Positions 42,871 through 54,881 are shown, counted from the stretch's first letter. The stretch: 64,000 nt of DNA from Lunularia cruciata (GCA_948567375.1 OX419758.1:1555001-1619000), one strand, 5' to 3'. A program made the numbers and translations. Notes: generated from the letters alone by a model not told the origin.

Positions 42871-43760
42871 GATCATTGATAGGGATAGGCAAAGGAGGAG
42901 GTTGGACTTGAGAGGAAAACGAAGAGGGGTTAGGAACAAAGGGTTTCAACTTGGAAACATGAAAGACAGGATGGATATGCATGTGACAAGGCAAGGCAAG
43001 TCGATAAGCAACAAGAGAGACAATGTGTGTGATATCAAAGAGTCCTATCCAATTAAGAGCAAGTTTATGAACTTGGGTGTCAAGTGGGAGAGGGAGGTTA
43101 CTAGAGGATAGCATGACTTTATCACCAACTTCAAAGGTGAGATCATGATGATGGTGGTCCGCATATTGTTTTTGGCAATTCTGAGCAACAAGGAGGTGAG
43201 ACTTGGCTTGTTGGAGAGATTGGGATATAGTGGTCAAGAAGGTGGAAGTATGAGGAACCTGAGAGGGAAGGGGAGCAAGAAGAGAATCTGGAACAAGCAG
43301 ATCTTGGCCAAAATTGAGAAAGAAGGGAGAAAATCCGGTGCTTGCCTGTTTGGAATTGTTGTATGCAAATTCTACAGCTGCAAGACATTCATCCCAGTTG
43401 GTATGGTGGACATTGACAAAGGCCCGCAACATATCCTCCAATGTACGATTGGCGCATTTGGTTTGTCCATCAGTTTGAGGATGATAGGCCGTGGACAAAG
43501 CAAGCTTGGTGCCAAGTATTTGGAAGAGTGCTTGCCAAAACTTCCCGGTAAATCAAGGATCACGGTCAGAGATGAGTACACATGGCATCCCATGATGCTT
43601 GAAGACATTGTTGAAGTTGATATGCACTAAGGTTGGAGCATCCACGGTATCACAAGTTGGTGCCAAGTGGATTTGCTTACTAAGCTTATCCACGAACACC
43701 ACAATTGCGGTGTGTCCTTGTTTTTTCTTTGGCAAGGATGTGATGAGATCCAAGCTCACA
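42836..43760 (-). pseudogene. G1 integrase
   Basis: Catalytic core: first Asp in VSLDLITSLPKKKQGHTAI (about 43755), second in VLISDRDP (about 43560), a stop, then YHPQTDGQTKCANRTLEDML (about 43490). The normal Glu of this last motif (DGQTE) is Lys here, so strand transfer would be lost. Then AYNNSKQASTGFSPFFLNFG, FEVGDKVMLSS and IHPVFHVSKLKPFVP, the GPF/Y-type tail leading into the chromodomain. Confidence 0.85.
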
Positions 43761-44860
43761 TGCTCCCAACAAGCGGATGGAATGGCGAGTGGTTGAAGGA
43801 GTCCACTCGGCTTCTGGTTGCTGGCCTTGTTCCATTGGCAACTCTCACATGATCGGACAAAGTCTCAAACATTTCGTGTCATGTTGGGCCACCACCATTG
43901 GCATTGGAGGGTGCCCAAGGTCTTGTCCACTCCCATGTGACCAGCTATTGGTAAATCATGGGCTTCTTGAAGGCGCACAAGTCAAAGATCACCTTTGGCT
44001 GGAACATAGATCTGGTCTGCATGGAATAAAAGGCCTTCCTTGAAGGAGAAGGTGTTGTACTCCTTGTCCCGTGTTATCAGACAACCATGGACCATTTGGA
44101 AGAAGGGATCTTGTTGTAGAGCTGATTGAAACTCATTATGGACCTTAAGGTCAATGGACACCGTTGTAATTGCCGCTGTGATGAGAGGAGGATCCTTCAA
44201 ATCAAGTCGTCGTGATAGAGCATTGGGGATGACATGGAACCGACCTGGTTTGTACTCAAGTTTGATGTCAAACAATTGGAGTTGCTCTTCCCATCGATGA
44301 TGCCTACTTTTCATGTGCTCCAAGTGTAAGGTCTGCAACAATGGCTTGTGATCAATTTGCATGATCACTTGTTTCCCCAAGAGATAATGCTTCCATACCT
44401 TGGTGGCATATACCATTGCAGGTTGTTCCCGATCTCAAGCAAAGTAATTTCTTTCAGCTGTATTTAGTCGGTGAGACACAAATGCAATAGGATGTAGTCC
44501 ATCTGGAAATTCTTGTTGCAACACAGCTCCAATTGCAAAGTTAGAAGCATCAAAATCAACCACACACAAGGTAGTTGAGGATCATATGGTTGAAGAATAG
44601 GTCTTGAAGACACCATATGCTTTAACTTCTGGAATGCTTCTTCATGCTTGGTGGTCCACTGGAAGCTCAAGTTCTTTCCCAAGAGGTCAGTCAATGGTGC
44701 AACCACATGAGCATAATAGTGGATGAACCGTTGGTAAAAACTGGCCAATCCATTGAATGCTCGTACTTCTCTAGCATCCTTCGGGGTAGGCCAATAAGTA
44801 ATGGCCTTGATCTTCTCTTCTTCCATCTTGATCCCCTCTGATGAGATCTTATGACCCAAG
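43761..44860 (-). pseudogene. G1 RNase H and integrase zinc region
   Basis: RT connection HKISSEGIKMEEEKIKAITYW and VRAFNGLASFYQRFIHYYA (44859-44700), then the RNase H domain with [18 protein letters not shown] near 44450 and QVIMQIDHKPLLQTLHLEHM (about 44330), RRHHRWEE-like and YKPGRFHVIPNALSRR (about 44230). A spacer and the integrase zinc-binding region follow to 43761. A TGA near 44437 and a frameshift near 44530 interrupt it. Confidence 0.75.
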
Positions 44861-45741
44861 AAGGTAACCTCCTTCTGCCAAAAAGCACACTTTGACTTCT
44901 TGCAGTAAAATTTCCATTGTCGTAGTCATCTTAGGACTTCTCGCACATGATTCATGTGTTCTGTCTCTGTCCTGCTATAGATTAAGATATCATCTAAGAA
45001 CACCACCACAAACCAATCTAATAGTCCCTCCAATACCCAATGCATCTGATCCATGAAGACTGCTGGAGCATTAGTGAGTCTAAAAGGTAGAACTCTCTAC
45101 TCAAAATGTCCATACCTTGTGCAAAAAGTAGTCTTTTGCACGTCCTCTCCTTCAATAGGAATTTGCCAATAGCCGCTACGAAGATCCAGCTTGGAAAAGT
45201 AGCGCGCTCCACTTAGTTGATCAAGCAGGTCATCGATCCAAGGCAAGGGATATGCATTCTTCACGGTTTGCTTATTGAGTCCACGGTAACCAATATAGAA
45301 ACGAAGTCCTCTATCCTTCTTTGGAACAAATAGTACCGGTGCTCCCCTAGGAGAGGTACTATGTTGTATGAAATCCTTCTCCAACAACTCTATAAGTGTT
45401 ATTTGCTACTCCTCCAACTCCTTTGGTGAGAGCCGATAGATTGGGCTACTCATTGGAGTACTCATTGGAGTACTCCCTGGTAATAACTCGATCTTGAAGG
45501 GCATACCTTGATCGGAGGGTAATCCCTTTGGCAAATCATCCGGAAACACATCTGCAAACTCCTGAACTATCTGATCAACTATTGCTTGATGCGGTACTTG
45601 GCCCTCCTCAGATTGTTCTTGTGCAATCGGCTTGATCCACACCGCAAATACAGACTTATCTTCCTTCAAAGCTTGCTCTATGGCTACTTCATTAACAAAC
45701 TTCCCTTCTAGGGACTCATCTCTCTTCCAAGCTTGCTCCAT
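44861..45741 (-). pseudogene. G1 reverse transcriptase
   Basis: Piece 45741-45406 (VDQIVQEFADVFPDDLPKGL, SPIYRLSPKELEE) then 45387-45097 with [35 protein letters not shown] and [12 protein letters not shown]. After a stop the frame goes on as [15 protein letters not shown] and the catalytic [14 protein letters not shown] (about 45000). The [11 protein letters not shown] and FLDDILIYS motifs are typical of chromoviruses. A stop lies near 45404 and another near 45096. Confidence 0.85.
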
Positions 45742-45906
45742 GGTTGCCTTCCTGGCAAACTTCCCATCTTGGGACTCATCTCCCTTCCAGATTTGCCCTA
45801 TGGCTACCTTCTCAACAAACTTCCTATCTTGGGACTGACTATTCTTAGGTGTCTTACTCAGAGGTGCCAGACAACCTAATCGGAAATTCCTACCTTGGTG
45901 TTATAC

Positions 45907-46272
45907 TTAAATTTGGCGTCGGGTCCAATCAAATTGAACCTTATGATGTTCAAGCCAAGGTAGACCCAGAATGATATCATAGTGTAGAGGTGCCACTACA
46001 AACTTCATACACTCCAAATACTCCTTCCCAATCTTGAAGGTAACAAGATGCAAGGTGCGGAATGCAGAACCCTTTCTACCATCCACCATCATCAAACTAC
46101 TTCCAATCATTGGCTTGATAGGAATACCCAATTCCTTTGTTACTTGCATAGACATGCAATTCTTTGAACTTCCAGAATCAACCAAAATTCTACAACCCCG
46201 ATTAGATATCATACCTTGCAAGTGAAGTAGACTTGCATAGGTCGAGCCTTCAATCCCATTGGAACAAATCAA
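45907..46272 (-). CDS. G1 aspartic protease (open segment)
   Basis: A 121-codon uninterrupted piece of the polyprotein. Active site RILVDSGSSKNCMS, with the DSG triad intact at about 46185. The C-terminal half has FVVAPLHYDIILGLPWLEHH, the ILGxPWL signature of gypsy proteases. The start Met at 46272 is internal to a longer polyprotein frame, so the coordinates mark only the open segment. Confidence 0.75.
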   Translation of the reverse strand: MICSNGIEGSTYASLLHLQGMISNRGCRILVDSGSSKNCMSMQVTKELGIPIKPMIGSSLMMVDGRKGSAFRTLHLVTFKIGKEYLECMKFVVAPLHYDIILGLPWLEHHKVQFDWTRRQI

Positions 46273-47100
46273 GCTCCCAATAGGCAGCTTGAATTCTCCT
46301 ACTGGGATTCCTTGTTTCCTTGATCATTCTGCTCCACAACCTCCACTTGGGCAACTTGTCGAGGTCATCCATTCTTGAGTGGACATTTAGCAATGCAATG
46401 CCCCAACTGGCAACAATAAAAACAACCACCATTTTGTCACAGTTTCTCCCTGTTTTCCATGCCCAGTGGTCTTTGTTGAATTGCATCAATCTCCATTGGT
46501 GCTGGCTCCTCCACTTGTGTGTAGTGTATTGGTAGGCTTTGTGGGAGTCGAGGTCAAGACCAAGTTGTTGCCACCAAGGAATCAAAACGTTCGGCCAACC
46601 GCATGGCTTCCTCCAAGTGTTGTGGCTCTTGCATGGTTACCTCTAATTTGGTTCTTGCCTTCAAGCCCCTCACAAATCGATCTAGAGCTTCACCTTCCAA
46701 AATATCTAGAATTTGCATGATGGTGTTTTGGAATTGCATGATGTAACTTCTTACAGAGCCAATCTGTTTCAACTCTGCCAACTTATCCCGTGCAGCTCAT
46801 GTGGCATTTATAGCTTGGAACGGACTGATTATTGTGCTCTTGAATTCTGCCCATGTCAAGATCGGTGCAACTATTTGTCATTTGGCCCCTTCCACTCGGA
46901 ATCTCCACCATAGCTTTGCTACTCCATCCAATTGGCTAGAAGCCAAGAGAACCTATTTTTGCTCATCTTGTAGATTGGTAGCTTCAAAATAACGTTCACA
47001 ATCAAATACAAAATTCTCCACTGCACCTAGGAGATTCTTGCCTTCAAATACCTCGGGTTTAGGGAATCTGATCCAATCTTCTCCTTCTCAAATTGGTACT
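46273..47100 (-). pseudogene. G1 gag
   Basis: Capsid-like stretch FEGKNLLGAVENFVFDCERY (about 47040), LLASSQLDGVAKLWWRFRVE, TWAEFKSTIISPFQA, then an open piece 46781-46554 with MAELKQIGSVRSYIMQFQNT and LDRFVRGLKARTKLEVTM. A nucleocapsid knuckle CFYCQLGHCIAKC lies near 46385-46430, one residue short of the standard spacing. Stops near 46950, 46870 and 46795. Confidence 0.7.
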
Positions 47101-47460
47101 CTCTCCACCTGCTCTTGTCATTGAAGATCTCGTTCATCCAACAATCAAGTGAGGTGCTCAATTTGTTGTTGCATAGCAAGGATAACATCATGTATTGCCG
47201 CCTAGTTGCTTCTCTATCACACTACTTCCAATCTATCTAATTTATTAACACATAGAAACAACACGTCCACCGTTCTCCATAAGTTACAACCGGAAGCACC
47301 AAGAGTTCCTCAGATATGGTGATCATATGCAGAAAATCTTGTCCAAAGTGTGAGGTGATGAACTGTGTGAAATGATGCTTGGGTAGTATTTGGACGCAAA
47401 AATCCCAATGGTTTGGTGGAAGTGGATTTGGTGGTCCATAAATTCCATCCATCCCATTCT
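47101..47460 (-). other. G1 5' leader
   Basis: About 360 bp between the primer site and the gag capsid region. Short open stretches are present (for example from 47450, MGWMEFMDHQ) but none has support. Nothing else is seen. Confidence 0.4.
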
Positions 47461-47474
47461 TGCTCTGATACCAA
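47461..47474 (-). other. G1 primer binding site (tRNA-iMet)
   Basis: Minus strand TTGGTATCAGAGCA directly next to the LTR end: the standard initiator-methionine tRNA site TGGTATCAGAGC. Confidence 0.95.
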
Positions 47475-47886
47475 TGTAAAAGACCGAATCCAATGAAAGA
47501 AATAGGAGAATGGAAACTCACATTGGGACACTTGAATGAGGGAAAACTCCAAATGCCTAGCATGAGCTTTGGCTTTGGTATTTATAGGTAGCAAACAAGG
47601 CCCTTAAGAAGCTTCTCAAGAAGCTTCCTCAAGCCACTTTCTTAGAGTGCAAGCCAAGTTAACTAGGAAGCTTCTCAAGAAGCTTCCTTCTAGAAGTTGT
47701 CTACTTGGCGTGTAAGCTAAGCTAGTTGGAAGCTTCTAGAAGCTACTTACTTAAGGTGCAAGCTAAGCTAACCAAGAAGCTTCCCAAGAAGCTTCCTAGA
47801 TACTTCTGGAATATTCTAGGCTAATTTGTCTTATGTGCTACTTCGTGAGCCCGACTAACTTCATCGCTAAACTCCATATTGTTACA
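47475..47886 (-). repeat. G1 5' LTR
   Basis: 412 bp partner of 42240-42658, minus strand TGTAACAATATGGAG at 47886 to GGTCTTTTACA at 47475. Confidence 0.92.
47608..47816 (-). promoter_or_regulatory. Heat-shock-element-like GAA/TTC array in the G1 5' LTR
   Basis: Runs at 47608-47627 (GAAgcTTC, then GAAgcTTC), 47667-47695 (GAAgcTTCtcaaGAAgcTTCcTTCtaGAA in lower and upper case units), 47729-47741 and 47804-47816 (TTCtgGAAtaTTC). The array is upstream of TATA at 47577-47588 in transcription order. The 5' LTR is the copy that would drive the element. Confidence 0.6.
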
Positions 47887-48708
47887 AGGAGTCATCAACT
47901 CTGATGATTGTCAAGATGTTGTCTTGACTGAGGGGAAAATTTTAAAATTCTTGATGACAGTCACTTTGGAAGAGTTTGCAAGATACATTGCCATGTTTAT
48001 AGAATTCCATGATGTATTTTCCTGGTCTATTGATCAAATGTTAGGTATTCCATGAGAATTTGGAGAACACAAGATTGATCTGGTTCAAGGTGCAGTTCTG
48101 GTTTGGTAGAGACAGGATCATCTGAACCCAAAGTGCTTGCTCTTGGTGAAAGATGAGATTGACAAGTACTTGGGAGCCAAAATAATCTTTCCTATCTTAA
48201 GCAGTGAGTGAGTCTTGCTCATTGTCATTGATCCGAAGAAGAAAATGGGGAAGATTCAAGTGTGCCAAGATTTTTGCAAACTGAATGCCATCACAAGGAG
48301 GGATCATCATCCCTTGCCTTTCACCAATGCAATTTTAGATCAAGTAGCTGGTCATCCTTGTTATAGTTTTCTCAATGGATTTTTAGGGTATAATCAAGTA
48401 TCCATTCAAGAAGAGGACAAGGATAAAACAACCTTCACTACCAATTAGGGCACTTTTTCTTACAATTAAATGCCCTTTGGGTTGTGTAATGCTCCCACTA
48501 CTTTCTAGCAGATGATGAATGCAATCCTCAAGGATTTCTTGTGCAAATTAGTGGAAGTCTTCATTGATGATTTTTTTTGGTTTGGGTGAAGAGATGTACA
48601 TTTGGATTACCTTTGCCAAACTTTGAAAGATGCCATTTTGTTGGTTTGTCATTACACCCAGAGAAATGCTTCTTTGCAATGATAGAGGGAATTCTTCTAG
48701 GGCATCGG
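47887..48708 (+). pseudogene. H2 reverse transcriptase, 5' part
   Basis: Matches H1 11037-11850. Open piece 48215-48448 with KKKMGKIQVCQDFCKLNAI and CYSFLNGFLGYNQVSIQEE. The catalytic box is at about 48560 (VFIDDFFW, both Asp present), followed by SLHPEKCFFAM before the A4 insertion. Stops at 48055, 48211, 48448 and 48469 and small indels. Confidence 0.75.
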
Positions 48709-51700
48709 TGTCATTGGGAAAATAGTCCACATGTACCCTTGAGGCTTTTGGTGTGATAAATTTTCTTTTCTCTTCTTGTTGTTGTAAGGAACATAGATTT
48801 ATGTCAATATGTCTCTCGCATGGTTTATGTTACCTTGCCGCGGGAGATATTTCCTATATTATTGTGAAGCCCGAAAAAAGTTATATTGTTATTAGCTCAA
48901 GGAGTCTTTGAATGTGGCTGGAGCCAAGAAATAATATGGGGTTACATAAGCTCAGGTTTGGTTTTGAGAGAAATGACTGTGTTTGGAGGAGAAGGGCCGA
49001 ACATGGACAAGGAGATTTCACAAGGAAAGAGTTGATGTCTTGGAAAAAAAAAAAGGAAGGGAATTTTGCTAGGGGTTTGAGAGGGATTGGGTTGCAGAGG
49101 AATTACGGGGGAGAAAAGCTTGGCTGTGAAGGGGCTTGAAAGTGCAGGACCAGGTGAAGGAAATTTTGGCAGGTCTGTTAGGGCTTGAGATTTCAGGGCA
49201 GAAGGTGTTCATGAAGGAAATTTTTGCAGGAATGTAAGGGGGCTTGAAAGTGCAGGACCAGGTGAAGGAAATTTTTGTAGGTCTATTAGGGCTTGAGATT
49301 TCAGGGCAGAAGGTGTTCATGAAGGACATTTTCGCAGGAATGTAAGGGGGCTTGAAAGTGCAAGACCAGGTGAAGGAAATTTTTGCAGGTCTGTTAGGGC
49401 TTGAGATTTCAGGGCAGAAGGTGTTCATGAAGGAAATTTTTGCAGGAATGTAAGGAGGCTTGAAAGTGCAGGACCAGGTGAAGGAAATTTTTGCAGGTCT
49501 GTTAGGGCTTGAGATTTCAGGGCAGAAGGTGTTCATGAAGGAAATTTTTGCAGGAATGTAAGGGGCTTAAAAGTACAGGAGCAGGAAGATAATTTTTGCA
49601 GGACTGTGAAGGGGTTTGTGAGGACTGTGAAGGGGTTTTGTGAAGACTGCAGGAAGATGATTTTTGCAGGAATGTGAAGGGGTTTGTGAGGGCTGCAGGT
49701 AGACAATTTTTGCAGCAATGTGAAGTGGTTTGGTGAGGCTGCAGGAAGACAATTTTCGCAGGACTGTGAAGGGGTTTGTGAGGACTGTGAAGGGGTTTCG
49801 TGAAGGCTGCAAGAAGATAATTTTCGCAGGAATGTGAAGGCTGCAGGAAGACAATGTTTTGCAGCAATGTGAAGTGGTTTGGTGAGGTTGCATGAAGACA
49901 ATTTTTGCAGGAATGTGAAGGGGTTTGTGAGGGCTGCAGGAAGACAATTTTTTGCAGCAATGTGAAGTGGTTTGGTGAGGTTGCAGGAAGACAATTTTCG
50001 CAGGAATGTGAAAGGGTTTGTGAGGGCTGCAAGAAGATAATTTTTGCAGCAATGTGAAGTGGTTTGGTGAGGCTGTAGGAAGACAATTTTTGCAGGACTG
50101 TGAAGGCTTTTGTGAGGGCTGCAGGAAGACAAATTTTGCATCAATGTGAAGTCGTTTTGTGAGGCTGCAGGAAGACAATTTTTGCAGGACTATGAAGGGG
50201 TTTATGACGGCTGCAGGAAGACAAATTTTCTAGCAATGTGAAGTGGTTTGGTGAGGGTGTAGGAAGGCAATTTTTGCAGGATTGTGATGGGTTTTGGTGA
50301 GGTGCATGAAGGAAATTTTGCAGGAATGTGAGGGCTTGAAAGTGCAAGGCAGAAAGTGTTTCATGAAGGCAATTTTTGCAGGACTGTGATGGGTTTTGGT
50401 GAGGTGCATGAAGATAATTTTCTCAAGAAGTGAAGGGTTTGGACAGAGGAACAATGAGGGCAGGAATTTTTGAGTTGGACAGGAAAGGGTTTGGCAGGAG
50501 AGAAATTCTCAAGAAGTGAAGGGTTTGGACAGAGGAACAATCAGGGCAGGAATTTTTGAGTTGGACAGGAGAGGGTTTGGCAGGAGAGAAATTCTCAAGA
50601 ATTGAAGGGTTTGGATAGAGGAACAATGAGGGCAGGAAATTTTGAGTTGGACAGGAAAGGGTTTGGCAGGAGAGAAATTCTCAGGAAGTGAAGAGTTGGA
50701 CAGGAGAGAGAAGTGGCAAGAATTTTTGAGTTGGACAGGAAAGGGTTTGGCAGGAGAGAAATTCTCAAGAAGTGAAGGGTTTGGACAGAAGAACAATCAG
50801 GAGAGGAATTTTAGAGTTGGAAGGAATGGAGCATGTGTAGGAGAGAAGTGTTGGGACAGAAGGAAAATTTTTGCAGGAGGATTGTTAGGGCTTGAGAGCG
50901 CAAGGCAAAAAGTTTTTCTTCTCAAGAGAGTGAAGGACTTGCAGGAGAGAGAGGGCTGGGAGAAAGAAAAATTTTGCAGGTCTGAAGGGGATTTGCTACA
51001 TAAGTTGCCAATGGGCAATCTCCCAAAGGTGAGGATAGGAGTGAAGAAGGAAGATATTATTTTAAATTTTTTTGGGAAATGTTGTGAAGAGTGACTGAAC
51101 AGGCAGTGATAGGAGCTAGTCAGGAAGAAGAGGAGGAGAATTTTGAAGTGGATCAGCTCATCTGGAGCAAGGACAAGAAAAGATTTGAAGTTGGTTGGCC
51201 TGTCTAAATGGAGTGAATCTGATCTGCAAAACATGGCATAGGAGAATGAAGAGGTTCGGAGTATGAGTTGCCTTGTCTGCTGTCGGACAGAGCATATGTG
51301 AAGTGCCAAGCTAAGTTGATGAGCAGTTGCAACCTTAGGCAGGCATTGTCTTGACTAGAACTATTTGACTTATCCAACCTTGTGAACTTTGTTGTTGAAA
51401 TTCCTGTGAATGATGAGTCTTGGAAGCAGATTTGTGTTATGAATTGTGACTAGAGTTGAGGAAAACTCCATTCCAGGAGCTCTCAGTCCGGTCCATGTGA
51501 ATAGCATAATTAAATGATCTGGGTACCCCAGGTTTATGTTTGGTTAGATCACTCAGTTGTCGTTTCTTTTATTTTATTAAAGGGCCTGCTGACCTAGGTC
51601 TATGAACTGCCAGATCCCGAACCATAGCTTGAACCTGACGTGAAAATAGAATATGAGACCAGGCAGAGGTAGAAACCATAACACCAGACTTGTATGACAA

Positions 51701-51921
51701 GATTAATTTTATGAAAGTCAAGGATAAAACAAAACCTTCAAGGAGAGCCAACTCAAGGAAACTGAAACAACAAGTTCATATGGAGACAAATTCCTAACAA
51801 TCCAGGAGTAGGGAAGGAATGTCAGTCTACGGGAAAGACCCAAAAGAAGGACAGTAGGGAAAAACTAACCACAAGCAGCCAGGTGCTTGGTTCACTCTCG
51901 AGACCAAACGTTCCCCACAAC
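48709..51921 (+). mobile_element. A4: solo LTR of the A family in H2 RT
   Basis: TGTCATTGGGAAAATAG at 48709 to CGTTCCCCACAAC at 51921, 3.2 kb. Target duplication ATCGG (48704-48708) and ATTGG (51922-51926), one change. H2 RT reads across the site: LLGH before, GIEVNVKKV-type sequence after. No internal region. Confidence 0.88.
49125..50800. repeat. Minisatellite blocks inside A4
   Basis: Three arrays. About 49125-49575: four copies of a 109-bp unit marked by ggaccaggtgaaggaa. About 49580-50400: roughly a dozen copies of a 55-60-bp unit marked by gaatgtgaaggggtttgtgag and ggctgcaggaagacaattt. About 50420-50800: units of 80-90 bp marked by gaagtgaagggtttggacag. The first and third correspond to A1 arrays read in reverse, with different copy numbers. 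Confidence 0.8.
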
Positions 51922-53961
51922 ATTGGCTGTTTAGCTAAGGTATTGAAGTCAATGTTGAGAAGGTAAAAGTTATCTCAGCTTTGGAATCCCCAAAAAACAT
52001 CTAGGAGCTAAGAGCCTTCTTAGGACATGTTGATACTACAAACACTTTGTTTCAAACCACTCGGTGCTTGCTGCACCCCTTACAAAGGTTCTGAAGAAGT
52101 CCGAAGACTACCTGCGGGAAGCAAGTCAAGAAGAAGCTTCCCAGGTATTGAAGAAGAAACTGGTTGAAGCACCAGTCATGAGTGCTCCAAATTGAGAATG
52201 CCCTTTTCATGTATATGTGGATACTTTGTCCATAGCAATTGGAGTAGTCTTGAGTCAGAAGGACCACAAGAAGAAGGATTACCCAGTCTATTATGCCAAC
52301 CGACAACTTTCAGTTTCAGAGAAGAACTATTCAATGACTGAAAGAGAAGCACTCAGAATGGTGTATGCCTGCAAAAAGTTTCACCACTACCTATTGGGAT
52401 ACAAGTTTGTCTTCTATGTTGACCGTTACGCAAGTACAACATTTGGTCAAGAAGGCAGATTTGTTTGGGCAAATTGCCAGATGGATCTTGTTATTACAAG
52501 AATTCACATATACTATACAAGTAAGGAAAGGAGTTTCACATTCTAATGCGGACTTCTTATCCAGGTAGAAACACAGGACCAGGAATGGGAGATCAACGAT
52601 CAGTTCCCTGACAAAGAGCTATATCATTTGACAGCAATGCAAAGTACAAGGTATGCAGCCAAATATCACTATCTGCATACTCTCCAATGTCCTAATGGGC
52701 TAGACCCAAAGGAGAGGGCAGTCTTTCTCAAGAAAATGGGGCTGTATCAGCTGAAACATAGCATTTTATTCAAGATGGGCAAAGACAAAGTACTTTGGCG
52801 ATGCTTGGAGTCATACAAAGTAGGAGGAGTAATTGAGTCATTACACTCCTAAGCATCAGGAGGACACTATGCCTTGAGGAATATTGTAAAGAAGATTCTT
52901 TCCTTGGGGTATCGGTGGCCTATGATGTACAAAGACACACATGCCTATATCCAAAGTTGTGGTGCTTGTCAAAGAACAAGAAAGCCAATGGCTACTTCCC
53001 AATGGCCTTTGAGACCAATTTAACCATTGACCCCATTTGAGAAATGAGGAATTGATTTTGTGGGACCGATACAACCCGTCACCCAAGTCACGAGAAAATG
53101 AAACATTTTGGTTTGCACAGACTATGCTACCAAGATGGTCAAAGCTGAAGCAACTTAGAGATGATGCAAAAACAATGGTAGAATTTTTCTTTCAAAATAT
53201 CATCTCTCAATACGAATGTCCTCTAGAATTGGTTAGTGACAAAGGGATACATTTCTTGAACTCTGTGATGGAAGCATAAACCAAATAATTTCAAGTTAAA
53301 CATCATAAGACAACTCCTTATAATCCAAAAGCAAATGGCTTAACAGAAAAGGCAAATAGTTTACTCTGCAAAATTTTGAATAAGGTGATTGTCAATTATG
53401 CCTATGATTGGGATACAAAGTTACCAGTCATGTTTTGTGCATATTGCATGACAGAAAAGATTACAACCAAGCAAACTCCATACTTCTTGACATACGGCTT
53501 GCACCCCATCTTACTAGTTGAATTTGAGGTACCTACGGGATTCTTTGTGAGGAACGGTTGTCAAAAGAAGAAAGTCAAGATCTTTGGATCCATCAACTAA
53601 TGTGGCTAGAAGAGAAAAGAGACAATGCAATACGAACCACAAAAGAAGTACAAGAACAAAGGAAAGTCAAGCACAATAAGCACATCAAGCCTGCAACTAT
53701 TCACAAGGAAGACTTGGTTTTGTTATATGACAATTGTTGAATATTTTTTCTAGGCAAACTACATTTGAGATAGATGGGTCCCTATTGAGTCCTTCATCTT
53801 TATGACAACGGGTCCCTCCAATGTGTAGACTTGGAGGGGCAACCATTTGCCACTTGAGTGAATAGGTGGAGAGTTTGGAAATATTGGATGACAAACTTGG
53901 AGGTCTCTAAGACACCCAAGGTATATGTTCATGAGGACGCTCACATTTGAAGGAGGAGGTA
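51922..53961 (+). pseudogene. H2 RT end, RNase H and integrase
   Basis: Continues H2 pol after A4. RNase H piece 52217-52546 (AIGVVLSQKDHKKKDYPVYY, MTEREALRMVYACKKF), then integrase: RGHYALRNIVKKI-like and SCGACQRTRK (about 52860-52980), first Asp in GIDFVGPIQPV (about 53050), second in LVSDKGIHFLNS (about 53235), Glu in NGLTEKANSLLC (about 53340). Further open pieces 53376-53600 and 53558-53740 (VQEQRKVKHNKHIKPATI) form the C-terminus. All three acidic residues are visible, unlike G1 and D1, but stops at 52543, 52850, 53038 and 53276 and frameshifts inactivate it. A purine tract precedes 53962. Confidence 0.78.
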
Positions 53962-54495
53962 TGTGGTACCCACATTTTTGCTTTTTTCTTATTTTTGAAG
54001 AAGAAGTGTACAGATGAAGTCATATTGTGCTTGTATGACATCAAAAGGTAAAGAATGGTGTCTTTGGGTTGTAACCCAAGGAAAAGTGACTTTGTATCAA
54101 AAGATGAAGTACTTGGATTGGCCTTATCAGCATTCAACCCGAAGTAAGGAGACTTTGGCTTGAAGGTGCTCAACCCAAGGTGAGGATAGTGTAACAACTT
54201 TCCTTTGGGGTTGGACATTCAAGAAGGTACCACACACAAAAATAGCTGGCCTATGAGCGGGAGAAAATTAACAATGACAAGAGCATGAAGAAAATGTGAT
54301 TTCTTGGTAGGAACTTGAAGTGAAGAAGATAGAAGAAGCACGCCACTATAGGAATTGGGATAGAGACAAGGAGATGACAAGTAATTTTCCATCGTCATTA
54401 AGGAGTCATCCCAAGAAAGATCGTGCAAAAGGAAGTGTAGTAAGAGACGTGTTGGTGTGTCGAGAGGAAGTCAGGAGAGTTAGTCTGGGAATCAG
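53962..54495 (+). repeat. H2 3' LTR, first part
   Basis: Starts TGTGGTACCCACATTTTTG after gaaggaggaggta. It runs to gtctgggaatcag, where H3 is inserted; the LTR resumes at 58262 after the duplicated ATCAG. Confidence 0.85.
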
Positions 54496-54881
54496 TGTGG
54501 TATCCACATTTTTTGTTTTTTTCAAAATAAAGGAGAAGAAGTGTATAGAGAAGTCGGATTGCGCCTGTATGGCCAAAGAAAGCAAAGAAAAGAGTCTTCG
54601 GGATGAAACCCGAAGTAAAGTGACTTCGGGTCATAAGGTGAAGTACTCGGAAATGCCCTGTCAGCATACAACCCAAAGTAAATTTCTTCGTGTCGGGAGG
54701 AGCTCAACCCGAGGCAAAGACAGTCTAACAACCTTTTGTCGGGGCGAGAAATTCAAGAAGGGGCTGTTTAAAAAACTGGCGGCCCATATGCGCAAAGGTT
54801 TATTGACCGTGACAGGTGCATGCCGGAGGTGTGATTTCTTGGTAGAAACTCAAAGTGACAAAAGACAAAGAAGCGCAACTC

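Larger units (their letters stand above)
42240..47886 (-). mobile_element. G1: chromodomain gypsy element (chromovirus)
   Basis: 5.65 kb, minus strand, with LTRs 42240-42658 and 47475-47886 and perfect 5-bp target duplication AGGAG (42235-42239, 47887-47891). Primer site is tRNA-iMet type. Order: gag, protease, RT, RNase H, integrase, chromodomain. RT, primer site and chromodomain together identify a chromovirus. Stops are scattered, and the LTR pair differs by several substitutions and indels, so it is older than E1. Confidence 0.92.

Noticed and set aside
49517-50178. Three overlapping minus-strand frames of 189-203 codons
   Set aside because: All arise from the 55-60-bp repeat in A4 and overlap in all three frames, which no real gene does.
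54480-54500. Considered as the end of a short (about 530 bp) H LTR
   Set aside because: The TGTGG at 54496 is the start of H3, and ATCAG on both sides of 54496-58256 shows an insertion. The true LTR end is TCACA about 3.76 kb on.
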